Of a stretch of DNA of 64,000 bases, positions 1-12,734 are shown piece after piece. The translations under genes and the position numbers were made by a program. The notes beneath the pieces are model-generated. The model saw nothing but the letters and a program-made list of their open reading frames with translations, was not told where the DNA came from and searched no databases. The DNA comes from Ignelater luminosus (taxonomy: Eukaryota; Arthropoda; Insecta; Coleoptera; Elateridae). The stretch lies in assembly GCA_011009095.1 (NCBI GenBank), contig VTPC01000804.1:57328-121327 (forward strand), in the 5' to 3' direction. Every line of letters starts with the position of its first letter. The stretch's first letter is position 1.

Positions 1-660
1 AATCGAAAAAGGAAATTGCCATGATTTATACTGAAAGAGGAAGATAGCAAGAGTGTGGCGAAGCAGCATTCACAAAAAAATTTACTAGATCTACACAGAG
101 AGCAACAACGCAAATATTTGCACTGAACGAACTTCGCGAGCTTTTCGTTGCTGTCGAGTTCTTTGAGTCAACGAGACTTTTCGCATTTGGGCATTCTGTC
201 TCTCATCTTGATTTGTAATAATTTAAAAATGCTAATGCGTGCATAGATGATCAAATTTCAGAAATGACTTTATAAGCGAGGCATTTCAAACTTACACACA
301 GATCTGTCGACCTCAAGAGACTTCTAGACTCCAGTCTTTTAAGGTTTTTAAGTTTATGTCTACATTGCGGACCATATGGTTTCGTAAGCTGCTGGCTATA
401 GTGCAGGATGAGGATTGACGCAATGATTTAAGGGACGCAAAGTGTGTTTAGCAAAAAAGATTTGTTGTTATATTCTTCCGTGAGATGTCCCGTTTTTGGG
501 TAAAATCAACCTACTCCGACTCTTAAGATGAAAGAAAGAAGCGTTTGACAACAATTTTACAGCTTCGGACGTCTAAATATTGAATGTGGAATGTTCTAGA
601 AAGATGGGTCAAGTCAGCTTCATTCTGTGGAACTAGGTAATAATGAAATATAAAATCAAA
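1..660. other. No recognisable gene (AT-rich flank)
   Basis: I see no gene, RNA or repeat that I can support here. Short open stretches exist, but none shows a familiar motif. Confidence 0.4.
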
Positions 661-689
661 TGATGTTTCCCCAGTATTGCGCCACAAGG

Positions 690-2030
690 ATGACTGTCAT
701 CCGCTTTGATGGGTGCAGCCTTCCCCTAAGTCTGGGCAGACCAGTAAGTGCTCAGCATCTTGCATTTTTTCACATCTATCGTTCTCTGCATATCCCCATC
801 TTTTTTATATTTTTCTTGCATTACGAAGTATTGTTTCTGAGCCTGTTGAGGACTCTCCAAGTAGGATATGGTAACTGGCCGCCTGTGGTTAGCTCCTCTC
901 TCGGCTTCGAGGCCTCAGCAAGGAGAGGCGCCTACCACAGCTTTTCTTAAATTTTAATCTTGTTTGATACCTCTGTTGTCTAAACAAGGGATGCCTTGGG
1001 TCAGTTGCTTGCTTCTTTTTCTGAACTTCAGAAACAACCTTCCTTCTAATGGATGAAGGATAAATTTTATAATTTTGGAGTGGATTTTAAATATCCAGAT
1101 ATTATTCGGCCAGTGTCATTTATTGCACAATCGACTATATGGGTGTGTGCAGAGCGACTCCATACTGGAGCTGAGTGTTCAGCAGTTGAGAAACAAAAGG
1201 CCAAAGCAGAGATTTGGAGCACACTTGGTTGAGTTCCCCAAGTGGTACCAGCCAGTTTGCCAATTACATTATTTTTAGACAATATTTTTGCCTTGGTGGG
1301 CCTTATAAGTAAGTGTATTTTGGTGCGGTGCAGTGTTCCAAAGGTTGTCTCCTCCAGGTTATGTTTAGTCTTCTCCATTCCTGGCGGTTATTAAGATAAG
1401 ATAAGAAGAAGAAGATTAAGAAGACCTGGGTTTTCTTAGGGTTCTGTTTGCTAGCTCTTCCAAAGCGGCCGATATCCACATTCTATCTTCTTCTGAGCCG
1501 CTATGACCGTGTCATCAGCATATACGAAACGCCTCGTTTCAGGGTTACATGGTATTTCGTTGGTGTATAGTATAAAGAACTGGTTCTTCTGGTTCCTCCA
1601 GCGACTGTTCTTCGATTGAAGGGTGGCGTAGAAACGACGGTTTTTGAGTAAGCATTTCAGTAGGTTCGTTAAACCCAAATCTTTGGTGACATTCTATACT
1701 TTTACTAATAGTTTTTGGTGATTTAGAGTATCGTATGTAGCGGAAAGATCTATGTAAGCCACGTTTGTTATTTGCTTCTGCTCAAACCCATTTTCAATGT
1801 CTTGAGTGAGATTTAGTATTTGACCACAACAATTATTCCCTGCCCTGAAACCCGTTTCTCCTCCACAGTTAAAAGATGCGGTTTAAAATCATTCTTTCAA
1901 ACGCCTTAAAGAGGTGACACAGTAAGAAAACAGGCTGGAAGTTTTTTGGTCCTGTTGGATTGTTAGATTCTGTGGTAGGCTTGTGGGGTCGTTACTAAGG
2001 TTTTTTTAGGAGTTTCCAAGTTTCTTGTCA
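690..2030 (-). pseudogene. Jockey-like non-LTR retrotransposon pol, degenerate 3' part
   Basis: This is the reverse transcriptase and C-terminal part of a LINE polyprotein, which copies element RNA into DNA at the target site. Read on the minus strand, the order is: a palm start like LLCHLFKAFERMILNRI (near 1880-1930), GFRAGNNCCGQILNLTQDIE (near 1800-1860), a YIDLSATYDTLNH block (near 1730-1770), the catalytic box FVYADD (1511-1522), a thumb block with GTTWGTQP and a PVW..SAHTH motif (1067-1378), and a C-terminal block with DAEHLLVCP (near 735-770). These blocks are typical of insect Jockey-like elements. It is dead: there are frame changes between blocks, a stop near 1695, and no GLPQGS-type box between NQKN and LYTNE, so that segment has been lost. 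The 5' half with the endonuclease is not seen. Family placement is from motif recall only. Confidence 0.85.
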
Positions 2031-2113
2031 TATCTAACTATCTCAGAAGGTTGCTCCCCCTTTCGTTTCTAGACTTGGAGATTGCTTTAATTAACTGTTT
2101 GTCGAGTAATAAT

Positions 2114-4808
2114 CAGGCCCGACGAGAATGGGGGAGAGGCGGTAAAAATTGCCGGGGCCCGGGAGCTGACTTGATTTTTTTTAAATAATCTGGACAACTT
2201 AAAAAACTAGCGAAGTTAAGATTTCATTTTCTTACAATAACTTTGGTGAACATTGTAAAATGAATGAATTTCGAAGAAAACTTGCCCACAATCCTGCAAT
2301 ACAAGTTTGGAAATTCCGGAATTTATTACCTGTCTATAATTCTAACGCCTTAACCTTCTTTAAGCCGATACCTAATAAAGTGTGTTGTTTACTGTAAGAA
2401 CTTTACTTGAATTGGAACTTGTAAATCATCCCCTAAAGCATCTTCAGCTATCTCAACTTGTCTTTACTTTCCTTCTTATTATGTATAATTCCTGTAGAAG
2501 AGAGTCCTTTATCTTTTGTCTGCAAAAGGCCAAATGACCTAATTTGCCGATATGCATTTTATGAATTTGCAAAGCGTTTTGGACCGCTAAATCGATTGAA
2601 TTTGTAATAAGTGTAATAAGTCAACTTTGAAATTAGTTGCTATATTTCGTTTTACTTTAACGCAGATTCAAGGGACGGATTGTAATTGCTATTTCCCTTC
2701 AGAAAAGTGGAAGTTCTAATATTTTAAAATCTTTCTTAAAATAAAATACATACTTCTAAAGCTTTTCTGTTAACAGAATTTTTATGAATTGCCGTCGTTC
2801 ATTTGCACCCTCAAAATAATGTTGTAAAAGTTTATTACGGTTCGATACAAATACACCGACGAAAGGTTTGTACGTGTTTGCCCGAGAAGTTGATTGTGGG
2901 AATCTCATCATAAAATAACTTGTATGTAGGGACAACTTTAAATTTATTACTTTCGTAAAAATAAAAAATATTTTAGGGAAATTATTAATGACAACGGCTC
3001 TAACATGAGTGGATCATATAAAGGTGCTCCAACTCGAATTTAAGAAGTCAATCCGTTAGCTATTTTTTCTCCTTGTGCTTGTCACAGTTTGAATCTTTGC
3101 GGTGTTCATGCAGCAGTGTTGCCCTAAAATGATAACATTCTTTGGAATTGTGCAAAAGCTGTATAATATATTTAGTGGCAGCCCTCAAAGATGGGAAATT
3201 TTGAAAGAAAATATTGGTTGTTTCATTCATTCTCTGTCAAACACACGCTGGTCTGCTAGAGTAGAAAGTGTTAAACCCATCGTAAACAATCTTCCCGGGA
3301 TTAAAAAGGCACTAGAAGCTGTTTTAGAAATGAATCTAAGTCCAGAAATCCGAATGGATCTAATTGGCATTAAAACATATATGGAATCATTTCAATGTGT
3401 TTTGATGCCATCTATTTGGTTAAAAGTTTTAACATCTATAAATTATATAAGCACAATATTACAAGCGCGGAAGGTTACGATTGATATTGAGGTTGAGAAT
3501 CTTTTCACTCTCTTGGATGATCTTAAAACAATAAGGAATAGTTGGGAAACTATTTTAAGTGAATGCAAGCTAGTTGCCGAAAACTTAAATATGCAGACTG
3601 AGTTCGCGATAACTCGTCAAAAGAAACGAAAAAGAAGAGCGGGCGAATCCTTAAATTTAAGTCCAGAAAGTACATTTAAATGTAACGTATTTAATGTTCT
3701 TCTAGACACCATTATTGCCAATATAACTAGAAGACGAAGAAATTATAGAAAAGTCAACAAAGTTACAAAATCAATATCAACAAGATTTTAGTGAAAATAT
3801 TACCGATGAACTTTTACATTTAAAAGCAGTCTATAGAGCAAATTTTCAAGAAAATCTTTCACTTTTGGAATTATTAAACAAGATAATTGAATTTAGGCTA
3901 GGAACGATCTTTCCCAACACAATTATTGCGCTGAGGATCTTCTGCCAAATACCTGTAACAGTGGCACAAGCAGAACGGTCTTTCAGTTGCCTTTCTAGAG
4001 TAAAAGATGTTCTAAGATCCACAATGACTCAAAACCGATTAAGTGACCTAGGGTTGCTATCAGTGGAGGCAGAATTGGCGAAGAAGTGCGACTTTTCTGA
4101 AATAATTAGCATATTTTCTAGTCGCAAAGCTCGAAAGGCGCCACTTAATTAATTTTACAAAATTTCATTTATGTGTACAGTCGTGTGTAGAAAAAAGCGG
4201 AACAATGTTCTTAGCTTTATCCAGCACCTCTTAATAAATACTCTAATAGTAAGAAAGAATTTGAACAAAACCATAGTAATCAAAATAAAATTAAAAAATT
4301 ATTTTATAATCAATCATTAATTGGTATTTTCTTTCTTTTATTGGGATATTGAATTAAACATTATACTGCACATGTGTGCTAACAGGTATACTCCTTCGAC
4401 TTTTTTCTCGGTGGGTATTACGTTACTTAGCCCACTTGTACAGTATATAACTATTTATCTCAGGGGATTTTAGTGAACAACTATGGATATTGTTTGAAGA
4501 AGGAAAACAGGCTGCTTAGCAGATAAACAGAATAAATAAAAATACCAACCGAAGAATAACTATTGTCACACTTTTTTCGACACACAACTGCACCGCGAAT
4601 TACAATTGCTGTAGTGCAAATTTTTTAGTTAAGAAATATGTACTTCATTTAGTTTGCAATGTTATTTGGAAATAAATTTTTTTAATTTCTGTTTTGCGCA
4701 TCATTTGTATACTGGGTCGATCTTTTTTTGGAGTACTATCTGTTTCTGTTGGAGGGGGGCCCGGAAAATAACCTTTACCGGGGCCCGAACTTCCTCTCGG
4801 CAGTCCTG
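2114..4808 (+). mobile_element. hAT DNA transposon with 8-bp target duplication
   Basis: Both ends carry matching hAT-type termini. The left begins CAGGCCCGACGAGA, and the right, read inward on the minus strand, begins CAGGACTGCCGAGA. Behind each end lies a GC-rich stretch containing CCGGGGCCC or GGGCCCCGG. The flanking octamer GTAATAAT occurs on both sides (2106-2113 and 4809-4816), which is the 8-bp target duplication expected of hAT insertion. The element is 2,695 bp and contains a broken transposase on the plus strand. The intact duplication shows that the full insertion is present and has not been rearranged at its ends. Confidence 0.9.
2975..4152 (+). pseudogene. hAT transposase (ZMYM1/DUF4371-like), broken
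   Basis: This is the transposase of the enclosing hAT element. In order it shows a DNGSNMSG block (near 2990), CHSLNLCGVHA (near 3083-3115), ITFFGIVQKLYNIFSGSPQRW (from 3129), a long helical region to 3790, and the C-terminal hAT dimerisation domain at 3865-4152 with QAERSFSCLSRVKDVLRSTM and RLSDLGLLSVEAE. The blocks sit in different frames: there is a stop within the 2990-3080 block, a frame change near 3115 and a break at 3790. The N-terminal part upstream of 2975 is not convincingly visible, apart from a weak VRYKYTDERF stretch near 2840. The family normally exceeds 600 residues, so this copy is truncated and inactive. Confidence 0.88.
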
Positions 4809-4816
4809 GTAATAAT

Positions 4817-5836
4817 TGATGAATGATAATGAAATTAAGAAGAATAAGTTAAAATGAACTTGCTGGATATTTTAAATGTAGATGGGTCATAAAGTGTTTC
4901 TAATCATTATCAATGGAGCTAAATGTAGAACGAAGATGGAGTAATAATCCCGGTCAATATATTTTTTATAGTCTGCATCCGGTTAGTGAGATCATTCTGC
5001 AGGTGTTTAGGGTACCCAATGATGTCATGCTTCTATACGTTTTCATCTAAAGTTAAATTAATGCCTCATAATGTCATCAAACTTTTTTAAATCTAACTTT
5101 TGACCTGGCTACATAGGGATATGGACAATATCTATTACCAGTTTCAGAGACTTACTAGGTTAGTTTCGGAATGAAGAAGAAGTGAAATTTACTTTCGGAA
5201 ATGGTAATATTAGCGAACAGGGAAGTTATGTTATATGTTCGACATGCATCTATTTATTCGTCCTTGCTTGCAGTGCGGTAAGAGTTACGTCAAGTATGTC
5301 TTTGGCTTAATGATTGACTAGAGTAATTTATTGGGGTATCAATGGAATATTCATTTGAAGGCTCGCATCTAATGAATAAAGTAAAAAGGTTGACACTACA
5401 GACTTTAACCTTTTCTTTCTCGATTTATTGCGAACATGTAGTATACAGAAAGATTACGTTATTAGGAAAACACTGTCGATGTTTGTTTTGAAGTTTATGT
5501 TTATTAAACAAATTGTGGCATTGAATAGTTTTTTTTCCACTTCCAATACCAAATTTATTGCTTATTATGTAAGATATATTCTGACCTCCATATAAATCTA
5601 CCTACCTAAAATGCATAAATTGCATTCGACCATGAAATAATATTAATGCATATGCACATATGATTATAGATTCGAATAAAATCAAATTATAAAAAATTAC
5701 AAATTCGGATAATACACAAATGAATGTTGACTACCTAGAGTGTTAATTAGTGGTATATTGAGATATGCATTAATCTGCAAGGCTATCTTTGGTTTTATAG
5801 TTGTTAATGACATGTTTTTGTTGTTTTTTCGTATAG
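4817..5836. other. AT-rich, nothing recognised
   Basis: The stretch follows the hAT insertion. I see no coding motif, repeat or RNA gene in it. The Jockey-like LINE left of the insertion does not visibly resume here. Confidence 0.35.
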
Positions 5837-5923
5837 GACGATGCAAATGGGCAGAGGAAGATTCGTGTTAGGAACAAAGAAGAACAGGAATCACCGACGC
5901 TTCTGGATTGCTTCATTTCAAAG
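5837..5923 (+). CDS. Candidate internal exon (29 codons) of an unidentified host gene
   Basis: An 87-base segment lies between a good 3' splice site (pyrimidine-rich run ending TTTTTTCGTATAG) and a strong 5' splice site (CAAAG then GTAAGTCG). Reading from the first exon base it is open throughout and gives 29 residues beginning DDANGQRKIRVRN and ending LLDCFISK, a charged, soluble-looking sequence. It is clearly more GC-rich than its surroundings. A branch-point-like TTAATGAC lies about 35-50 bases upstream. I do not recognise the protein. The phase (0 at both ends) agrees with the candidate exon at 59668-59739, so both could belong to one plus-strand gene. Transcript evidence is lacking and chance is possible. 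Confidence 0.45.
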
Positions 5924-7200
5924 GTAAGTCGCTTAGAATTTTTTAAACGTCTGTACATAATACCTTGTGTCTCATGAAACACGGGACATAAATCGTTTCC
6001 AAATATATCTAATTATATAAATACAATATTCAAAGTGTCACTGTTTTTTCTCACGATGTATGTAGTACGTATGTTAGTATCAAATCCATAAAATATTTAA
6101 AGAACTTGGGCCTCTACCGACTAGTTTTGTAGAGGGAAGGTGGGACACACGGAATACGACATGTTTGATGATGTGGATAAAAATAGTCGCTGCTGGAAAT
6201 ATTCAATAAACCCGAATCATGGAAAATAATCTTAAGGTTGATTGAATTGAATAATCAGATATAGTGACGTAATAGAAACTATCAGAGACGGGATCTAATA
6301 AGAATTTATTTTTGCTTCCAATTGAGTTATGCGGAGAATTTTAAAAAATTGTTTAGAAAACTCTGGAAAAATGCAAACTTGCTATTTTCTTAGAATGTAA
6401 ATATAAAGCGATTTTTTTATTCCATACGAAAGTGTTGCATCATACTATGCGCTATAACAATAAATAATACTAGGAAATAGGACGTAAAACTGTAAGCAAC
6501 ACAGTTACCATTTTTCTGTAAAACAAGGTACTTTGAATTATCAAGTTTTAAAGAAAATGTAAATTGTAACCAGTTATTAACAATAAAAAAAGTAAAATAA
6601 GTGTGAGAAGCTTGTTGTTAGAAGATGATAATTGGTTATATTATAAAACTGCGATGAGATTTCTACGAAATTGCCATGTAAACTAGAAATATTGCCAACA
6701 TGTGTTTTACTGAAATGATGAATGTTGTCTATTATTATTCACTTAAATAATTCATTGATTATTTAACAACCATCTGTTAACTAATCGAAATGCTGTAGTG
6801 TCATCAACCTTGAAGTAAAAATAGGATTATTCTACCCTACTTTATTATGTATATCAAGAACTCTATGAGCTTTTTTTTATTTATTTTTGGACGCGCGCTA
6901 ATAATGGTTTTGCATAGATTCCTTCGAAACGTGCAGATATGTCAGTTCTAATCATATCATGCAAAGGTGAGATTTGAATGGCAGAAGGTGCCTATCTCCT
7001 GCAGGATGATTCTCATAATACGGACAGTAAATAAGAAACAAACGGATACTATTACACTCGATTTCTTCAAGGACAGAATTTTAGCATTTTCAGAAAGCAC
7101 TAATCGCTTTCGACCCATCCTACCACTATTATTACATAACAATTGTTATTCTAATTCTTGACACTCAATTTTCTTCAGGTTCTTCTTTTTTCTATCCCTT
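5924..7200. other. AT-rich, nothing recognised
   Basis: Apart from short chance reading frames I see no supported feature. If the 5837-5923 exon is real, this is the start of its downstream intron. Confidence 0.35.
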
Positions 7201-7239
7201 TATACCTCACTTTTTGTTTTGGACTAGCTGTTTGAGATA

Positions 7240-9835
7240 CACTCAGATTTCATCTTCTTTCTTTCTTCCTTTCTTAGCCGTTATCTACCCTATGGGTATA
7301 GGCCTCTCTATAAGTTTTCCATTTTCTTCTATTTTGAGCGATTTCAATCCATTTCAGTCCTGAGGTCGGTCTACGCTTCTGCGTTCTCCTCATGGTCTCC
7401 ATCTTATCATTTTGCTGCTCCATTGCTACGTGACCGCCCACTGCCATTTCAACTTCGCTGCTCTTTTCACCATGTCTTGGATGCCCGTTCTATCTTTTAA
7501 CCAAGTATTAGTTTTGTAGTCTTTCAGTGTCATTCCTAGGATTATTCTCTCAATGGTTCTTTGATTAAGTTTTAATTTATCGGTGATGGCTGTTTGGCAT
7601 GTTTCTTAGGTACTTCCTTATCTAAAGAATCAGATGATATCCATCCGATAAATAAACATCCTCGAACTCATTTGCACTATCACCAGCATCTTCGTCTGCA
7701 AGTAATTCTTCCCATAACTTCATTAAATTCTTTTGCCCTTTTTCGTAGTTGCCCAGTATGAAAATATCAACAAGCGTACTACGAAGAAGATATAATAGAA
7801 AAACAAGAAAAAAAAACAACAAAATTTTGAAAGAAAACACGCACTACTGGCAATGTTGCACCCAAAAAAAGACTAAATTCGAAAAAAACCGTTTTGTGCC
7901 CAAGGGCTTCATTTTTGGCGTTCTACACCCATACTTAACGTGCTAATCAGCATTGGCTGAGGAATAAGAAAGTAGGAAATATACAGGGTGTGAAATGTTT
8001 ACTATTTCGTTTGCCTAGGCACTCGAGTCCCTGTTCTGTCCTCTAGTGTCTGCGAAGCTTAAAGTAAGCTGTGATTGAAAGTTACCTCTGTGGTTTTTTC
8101 AAGTCAAATCGATTTTTGCTGAAAGATTCTTGATAAACTTCAGCCATAATTTTGCTTACGCTAAAATAGATGTGATGTTTTGCTAAATACTTTCCAAAAA
8201 GTGAGTTTTGTCCTGTTTTTATTCTGCATTCATTGTCTTTGTAGAGTGATATTACGGTATTTATGTAGATATTATCTATTCCGATTTCCATTGCCTTCCA
8301 TAAATTATTGCCTGGGACGCTATCATAAGCCTTTCGAAGGTCCACAAATACAGTGTGCAATTCAAAATTATATGCTATTGTTTTTTCTATGAGCTGTTTG
8401 ATAGAAAATACGTTGTCAGTGCATGAACGTCCCGGACGACAACCACTCTGTTCTTTAGATGTCTTCAGTTGCTTCTCTATTATTTCTGTAATGAGTTTCC
8501 CGTAAAACCTATCTACAGAAGATTATACGCATATTTCCCTGTAGTTATTGGGATCTTTTTTATTCTTCTTTTTATCTATGGAGCTCAAGTAGCCCATTTT
8601 CCATTCACTCGGTACTTTTCCGCCAAATAAAAATTCGTTAAACATCAATTTTAGTTCTTGTATCAAAGCCGTAGGGGCATGCTTTATCAGTTCTGTCGGT
8701 ATGTTTTTAGGGCCCGCCGCTTTGTTGTTTTTCATTTTTCTTATCGCATTTCTTATTTTATTTTCAATCATTTCACGTAGAGTGTGCCTGCCTTTTTTTC
8801 TTTCATGAGATGGTGGTATAGCTTTCTCTTTTCTTGTAATAGCTCTGAGTAATATTTTACCCATTTGTGTCTTTTTATTGATTCTATTTTTACCCGTTCA
8901 TGGGTATTTTGGCGAAGATTCTTCAACGTTTTCCATGCCTTTCTTGTCTTTTAACTTCCAAGTAAGTTATCTATACCTTGACATTTATTTTGCCAGAACT
9001 GTTTTTCTTGCTTTTATTTCTTTTTTTTTGTTTCATAAGTTTGTCTTCTATATTCTCTTCTGTTTGCTGTTCTGTGGTCTGCCACTTCTGGTAAGTTTTC
9101 TTCTTTTCTTTTATTTGGGCTTCTGTCTTTTCTGTTCACCAATATGGTGTTTTGTTTTTATAGTTTAGTCCTATTATCGTCTCTTCCAATTGCTTCTTCT
9201 GTCGGTAGATGTATTTGAGCTTTCATATTTTCATAACGTTCTTCATTAGTTGTTCCATGCATGTCTTTCGTTTCTGACGGTAGTCTCAATTTATAGAGGA
9301 AAGAGGTCGATTCGTCGTTTAATTTATCTATTTATGCCTTCATTATTTTGTATTTCCGTTGTTCTGTTATGATTTTTCAGTTTTATGTATGTTCTCAATC
9401 TTACTACTGATCCACATGTGGATACTCTCGTGTCTTCGACTTTGATCTGTGAGTTTTGCTTAACTATTACGTAGTCTATTATTGATTTTTGGTTAAGAGC
9501 TGGTTTTGTATATTTATTTTATGTATTTCTTTACGTCTAAAGAAACCATTACATATTCTTAGTGAATACTGGTCACATAAGTCAATCAATCTAATCCCAT
9601 TTTCGTTCGAGACATTCTCTCTATATGGACCTACTATTTTGTTATTATCTTTCCTTCCTGTTTTTGCGTTAAGGTCTCCCACTAATATAGCTTCTTTTTG
9701 ATTTGTTACGTTTTCCAATGGATTTTGTAGTGTTTCCTCAAACTGATCTTTTTATTCTACGTTGCTGTCCTTGGTGGGGGCATAGACTCCTATTACGACT
9801 ACATCTCTTAATATTTTTATTTTCCGGGTGCCGGG
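7240..9835 (-). pseudogene. RTE-like LINE with endonuclease, RT and C-terminus, broken
   Basis: A single decayed non-LTR element read on the minus strand. The endonuclease (9835 to about 9300) has VYAPT, then GDLNAKTG, VGPYRENV.NENG and SIIDYVIVKQNS. The connecting region follows. The RT (about 8864 to 8090) has KMKNNKAAGP, NNYREICV, SGCRPGRSCTDN and TVFVDLRKAYDSVP. The C-terminal tail (about 7610 to 7240) has ERIILGMTLKDYKTNTW, AAKLKWQWA and NRRKWKTYREAY. The RT catalytic centre that should lie between the RT and the tail is missing: 7620-8080 holds unrelated sequence. Several stops and a frame change at the GGHVA motif confirm inactivity. The upstream limit coincides with a GC-rich patch at 9826-9905. 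Confidence 0.85.
7622..7840 (-). other. Small acidic ORF inside the broken LINE, origin unclear
   Basis: The reading frame encodes a stretch ending in an acidic run (ELLADEDAGDSANEFEDVY) that loosely resembles the acidic N-termini of piggyBac-type transposases. It lies where the LINE should carry its RT centre, so it belongs to an insertion or replacement between 7620 and 8080. A TTAA near 7935 would fit piggyBac target choice, but I cannot define ends. The assignment is weak. Confidence 0.25.
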
Positions 9836-9905
9836 GAGCTAGCCCGACGACCCAACCTTCCTCCTTTCTCAACCGGGCTTGAGACCGGATATGGAGGAGT
9901 TGGAT
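9826..9905. repeat. GC-rich patch at the 5' boundary of the LINE
   Basis: A sharply GC-richer stretch, including GGTGCCGGGGAGCTAGCCC and CAACCGGGCTTGAGACCGG, abuts the point where the endonuclease homology of the minus-strand LINE begins. It may be LINE 5' untranslated sequence or a piece of another repeat joined to it. Confidence 0.35.
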
Positions 9906-9910
9906 AATGG

Positions 9911-12660
9911 GATTATAATCAGAATTTCTTATGTTTGTTTGTTCTACGTTTAAGTATCACATGCACGAAAAAAATGACATAGAGTATGCTGTGGTCTAAC
10001 GGTCTTTTTTATCATTTTAATGAAAGGTTTATCTTTATAATTACAGTTTCGTGATCCCTAAGAAAGTTAGTGCACACTGAGCTAAAAGCATTCCAGCTGC
10101 ATCACTCAAGGTGATCTGAAGGCAGTGTTGGGAAAATTTTAGTCACATTTAACCTTTTTGTGAACTATACGCAACCTACATCTAGTGGACCTTGCTACGG
10201 AGAATTTTATAGAGTAGATTATAACATAACGTGAAACAATAATAAATAATTATTTAGAATTGTGTTATTTTATCAATATAATGAAATTGCAAGGTAACAT
10301 TTCTGGCATGCGACCAAAACAAACCCGTCTCTATGGTTACAGACAGTAGGCATGCTTCAGAATGTCAATTTAAATAAATGAGATCAAAATGAAAATAAAA
10401 TAAAACGATGTTTCTGGGTCGTAACAGGCCATGCTTTCATTTTGTTAGGTAGGTTTTTTTTTGAAAACTGTCTTTCCTGCGGCTGCATTTGGCGCTGTTG
10501 CACGATCAAAAATTTTAAATATTTATAGTTTTGATTTGTTAAAAAGAAATCAAGTTTTCCTTATATTTACAGAGTTACAAAAAAAAGACAACAGCGTGAG
10601 ATTAAACTGTCGTAAAATCATAACCTTAAAGCACATTAAGCATCAGTGAGATTTTACAATCCGAGTTGATAGATAAACAGCCCGGTTTACAATACTCAAA
10701 GTGTCATTCTTCCACCGCCATATACAATCCAGAAACATCGTGAACGCTGTATAATTATGTAACTGTGATTAATCACGGGCTTTCCAGCTATATTTTATAT
10801 TTCTCAATTCCACGCGGGCAATAGCTAGTTTATTTTATAGTTGTGCAATGATTCGTACACATCGATATGGGGAAAAATCAATAACCAAGAGATATCACTA
10901 AATTTCGACAAAATGGTAGAAGGAAGGGTGATTATCCGCTACTACCAACGTTGCTAGAGCTGACTACAAATCTCCAGATTTGAACATTTATAACATTTAT
11001 TATAGTTTCTAACGAAATGCTTTACTGTTGTGGGTTACTGTTAGCTCTCTATTGATATCTCTAATTTTGACGACGTAATTTGTTTTTATCTGAACACTCG
11101 AATTAATTATCTTAAAGATAATTGTACGCTTTTAGGAGCACTAAGCAGACTTAATGGTTGACTTAGCGGGATTCCAGTCACTTAGGCAGCAGAAACACCC
11201 AGGACTCTGTATTTTAACAATGCAACTGTTGAGATTCGTTTATTGTCCTTGAATTCTTTATTATGAATATCGCAGCTAACTTCAAGTCGAAAAGTTAGAA
11301 TTACGCAGCTAACATAAGACTTATCTTTTTTGGCAACGACTGTAATTACTAATCGAAACGATTTTTATATTAGCATTAGGTAATTTATCTTGTTTTCTTA
11401 GAATACATACAAGACACGACTAGAGTACTTAAATACCAAAACCGAAAAATGTTATATTGGGGGATTCTAGACGCGACCACTTTGTTATGAGACCTGTTAC
11501 GTTCACCCAAAATTTTTACTTTTGAATAGTAACAGACTAGAATAGATATGTTATATGGGGTTGCAATACGAATTACAACATAAAGTGCGAACCCTAAATT
11601 TGGAAGTGTTTTAACCGTTCCCCAATAGTCGCGTGTAGACTGTCAAACGGGACACCCTGTATAGTAGACTTGTTATCACAATTTGAAAGTGATCCGTTAA
11701 ACTTTGTGTTTTGTTACAATTAATACATAAATAGTAAAAATGAATGCAGTTCTATTTAATCGATTACTTATTATCAGTGAATATAATTAAAACGGTAGAA
11801 AAGCCAACAGTGACGTCACGCCAATAATATCCAATGCTTAATATTTAAGAAAATAAATTTAATTCGGTTGATGAAATCTAATACTGTATGGTCAACCGAA
11901 ATCTTAAATCGATTTCCCACAAACATGTTCTCTAAGTTAGTAATAAACCAAAATTCCTTAAATAGAGAACAAAGGTAATTATTTTGGAAGATGAAAACAT
12001 TTTTCTTGTTTTTCTTCCAACTGCCGAATAAATAAATCTTACCGAAAAATAAATAATTTCTTCTTATCTTTATCCGCTAGATACCACTATCCAGCAGACT
12101 ATTTGATAATAGCATTTGAATTTTAAATATTTACAATAGCTGGCTTATTTATTAAACTACTCTTGGCCATCTAATTTTCAACGTTTTTCCCAAGGCATAT
12201 GCTCTTTATGTCTTTCTCGCTCTTTTATTTATATGTCCTTATGTTTTGGTTCTGCAAATTTTCCTGATATTGGTTTTCTATTTCTGTTTAAGTTTGCTGT
12301 GGGGTACCTTAGAACATTATTGTATTAAACGCATTTTGAGCTTGCGTCTGTCTGTGTACCACTGAATTCCTTCTTTGTTTCTTTTCTGTACCGAAGATAT
12401 TGAAGTTATTGAAGAATCTACCACCAAAACATATTTGCAAACGTTTAACTTTCCAATTTCTGAGAAAATCTCAATTTTACCTTCTCTGCGCCAAGAGAAT
12501 TCGTGTCAGCCAAAGACTCAATCTTTGTTTCTATCTGTAAGAAAATTGCAGTGGAAGAAATATAACTTTAAGTCAGCTCCTTTGTAGACTTTTATTTATT
12601 TGGTTGATTCAACCGCTTTGCACCTATCGTTTCTTGATTATTTTAATTTCTATTTGCTAC
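9911..12660. other. AT-rich, nothing recognised
   Basis: I see no supported gene or element. A CAGTGTTGGG string near 10122 resembles a hAT terminus, but no partner was found. Confidence 0.35.
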
Positions 12661-12664
12661 TTAA

Positions 12665-12734
12665 GATTCTCGCAGTTGGTAGAGCATCGACACAGAAAGC
12701 GGACGGTCACAAGTTTGAATCCTGTTCAGAGCCG
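12665..12734 (+). repeat. tRNA-like sequence (pseudogene or SINE head)
   Basis: The stretch has an A-box-like GCAGTTGGTAGAGC and a B-box-like AGTTTGAATCC at normal tRNA spacing, and four of five T-stem pairs form. The anticodon arm and acceptor stem do not form a convincing tRNA, so I treat it as a tRNA-derived relic and not a working gene. No tandem SINE body was identified behind it. Confidence 0.45.

Noticed and set aside
660-950. Plus-strand 96-codon frame
   Set aside because: It is the antisense shadow of the Jockey-like LINE C-terminus, whose minus-strand motifs are clear.
2100-4820. Nesting of the hAT element inside the Jockey-like LINE
   Set aside because: LINE homology is visible only to about 2030, and nothing convincing resumes after 4816, so nesting is possible but not shown.
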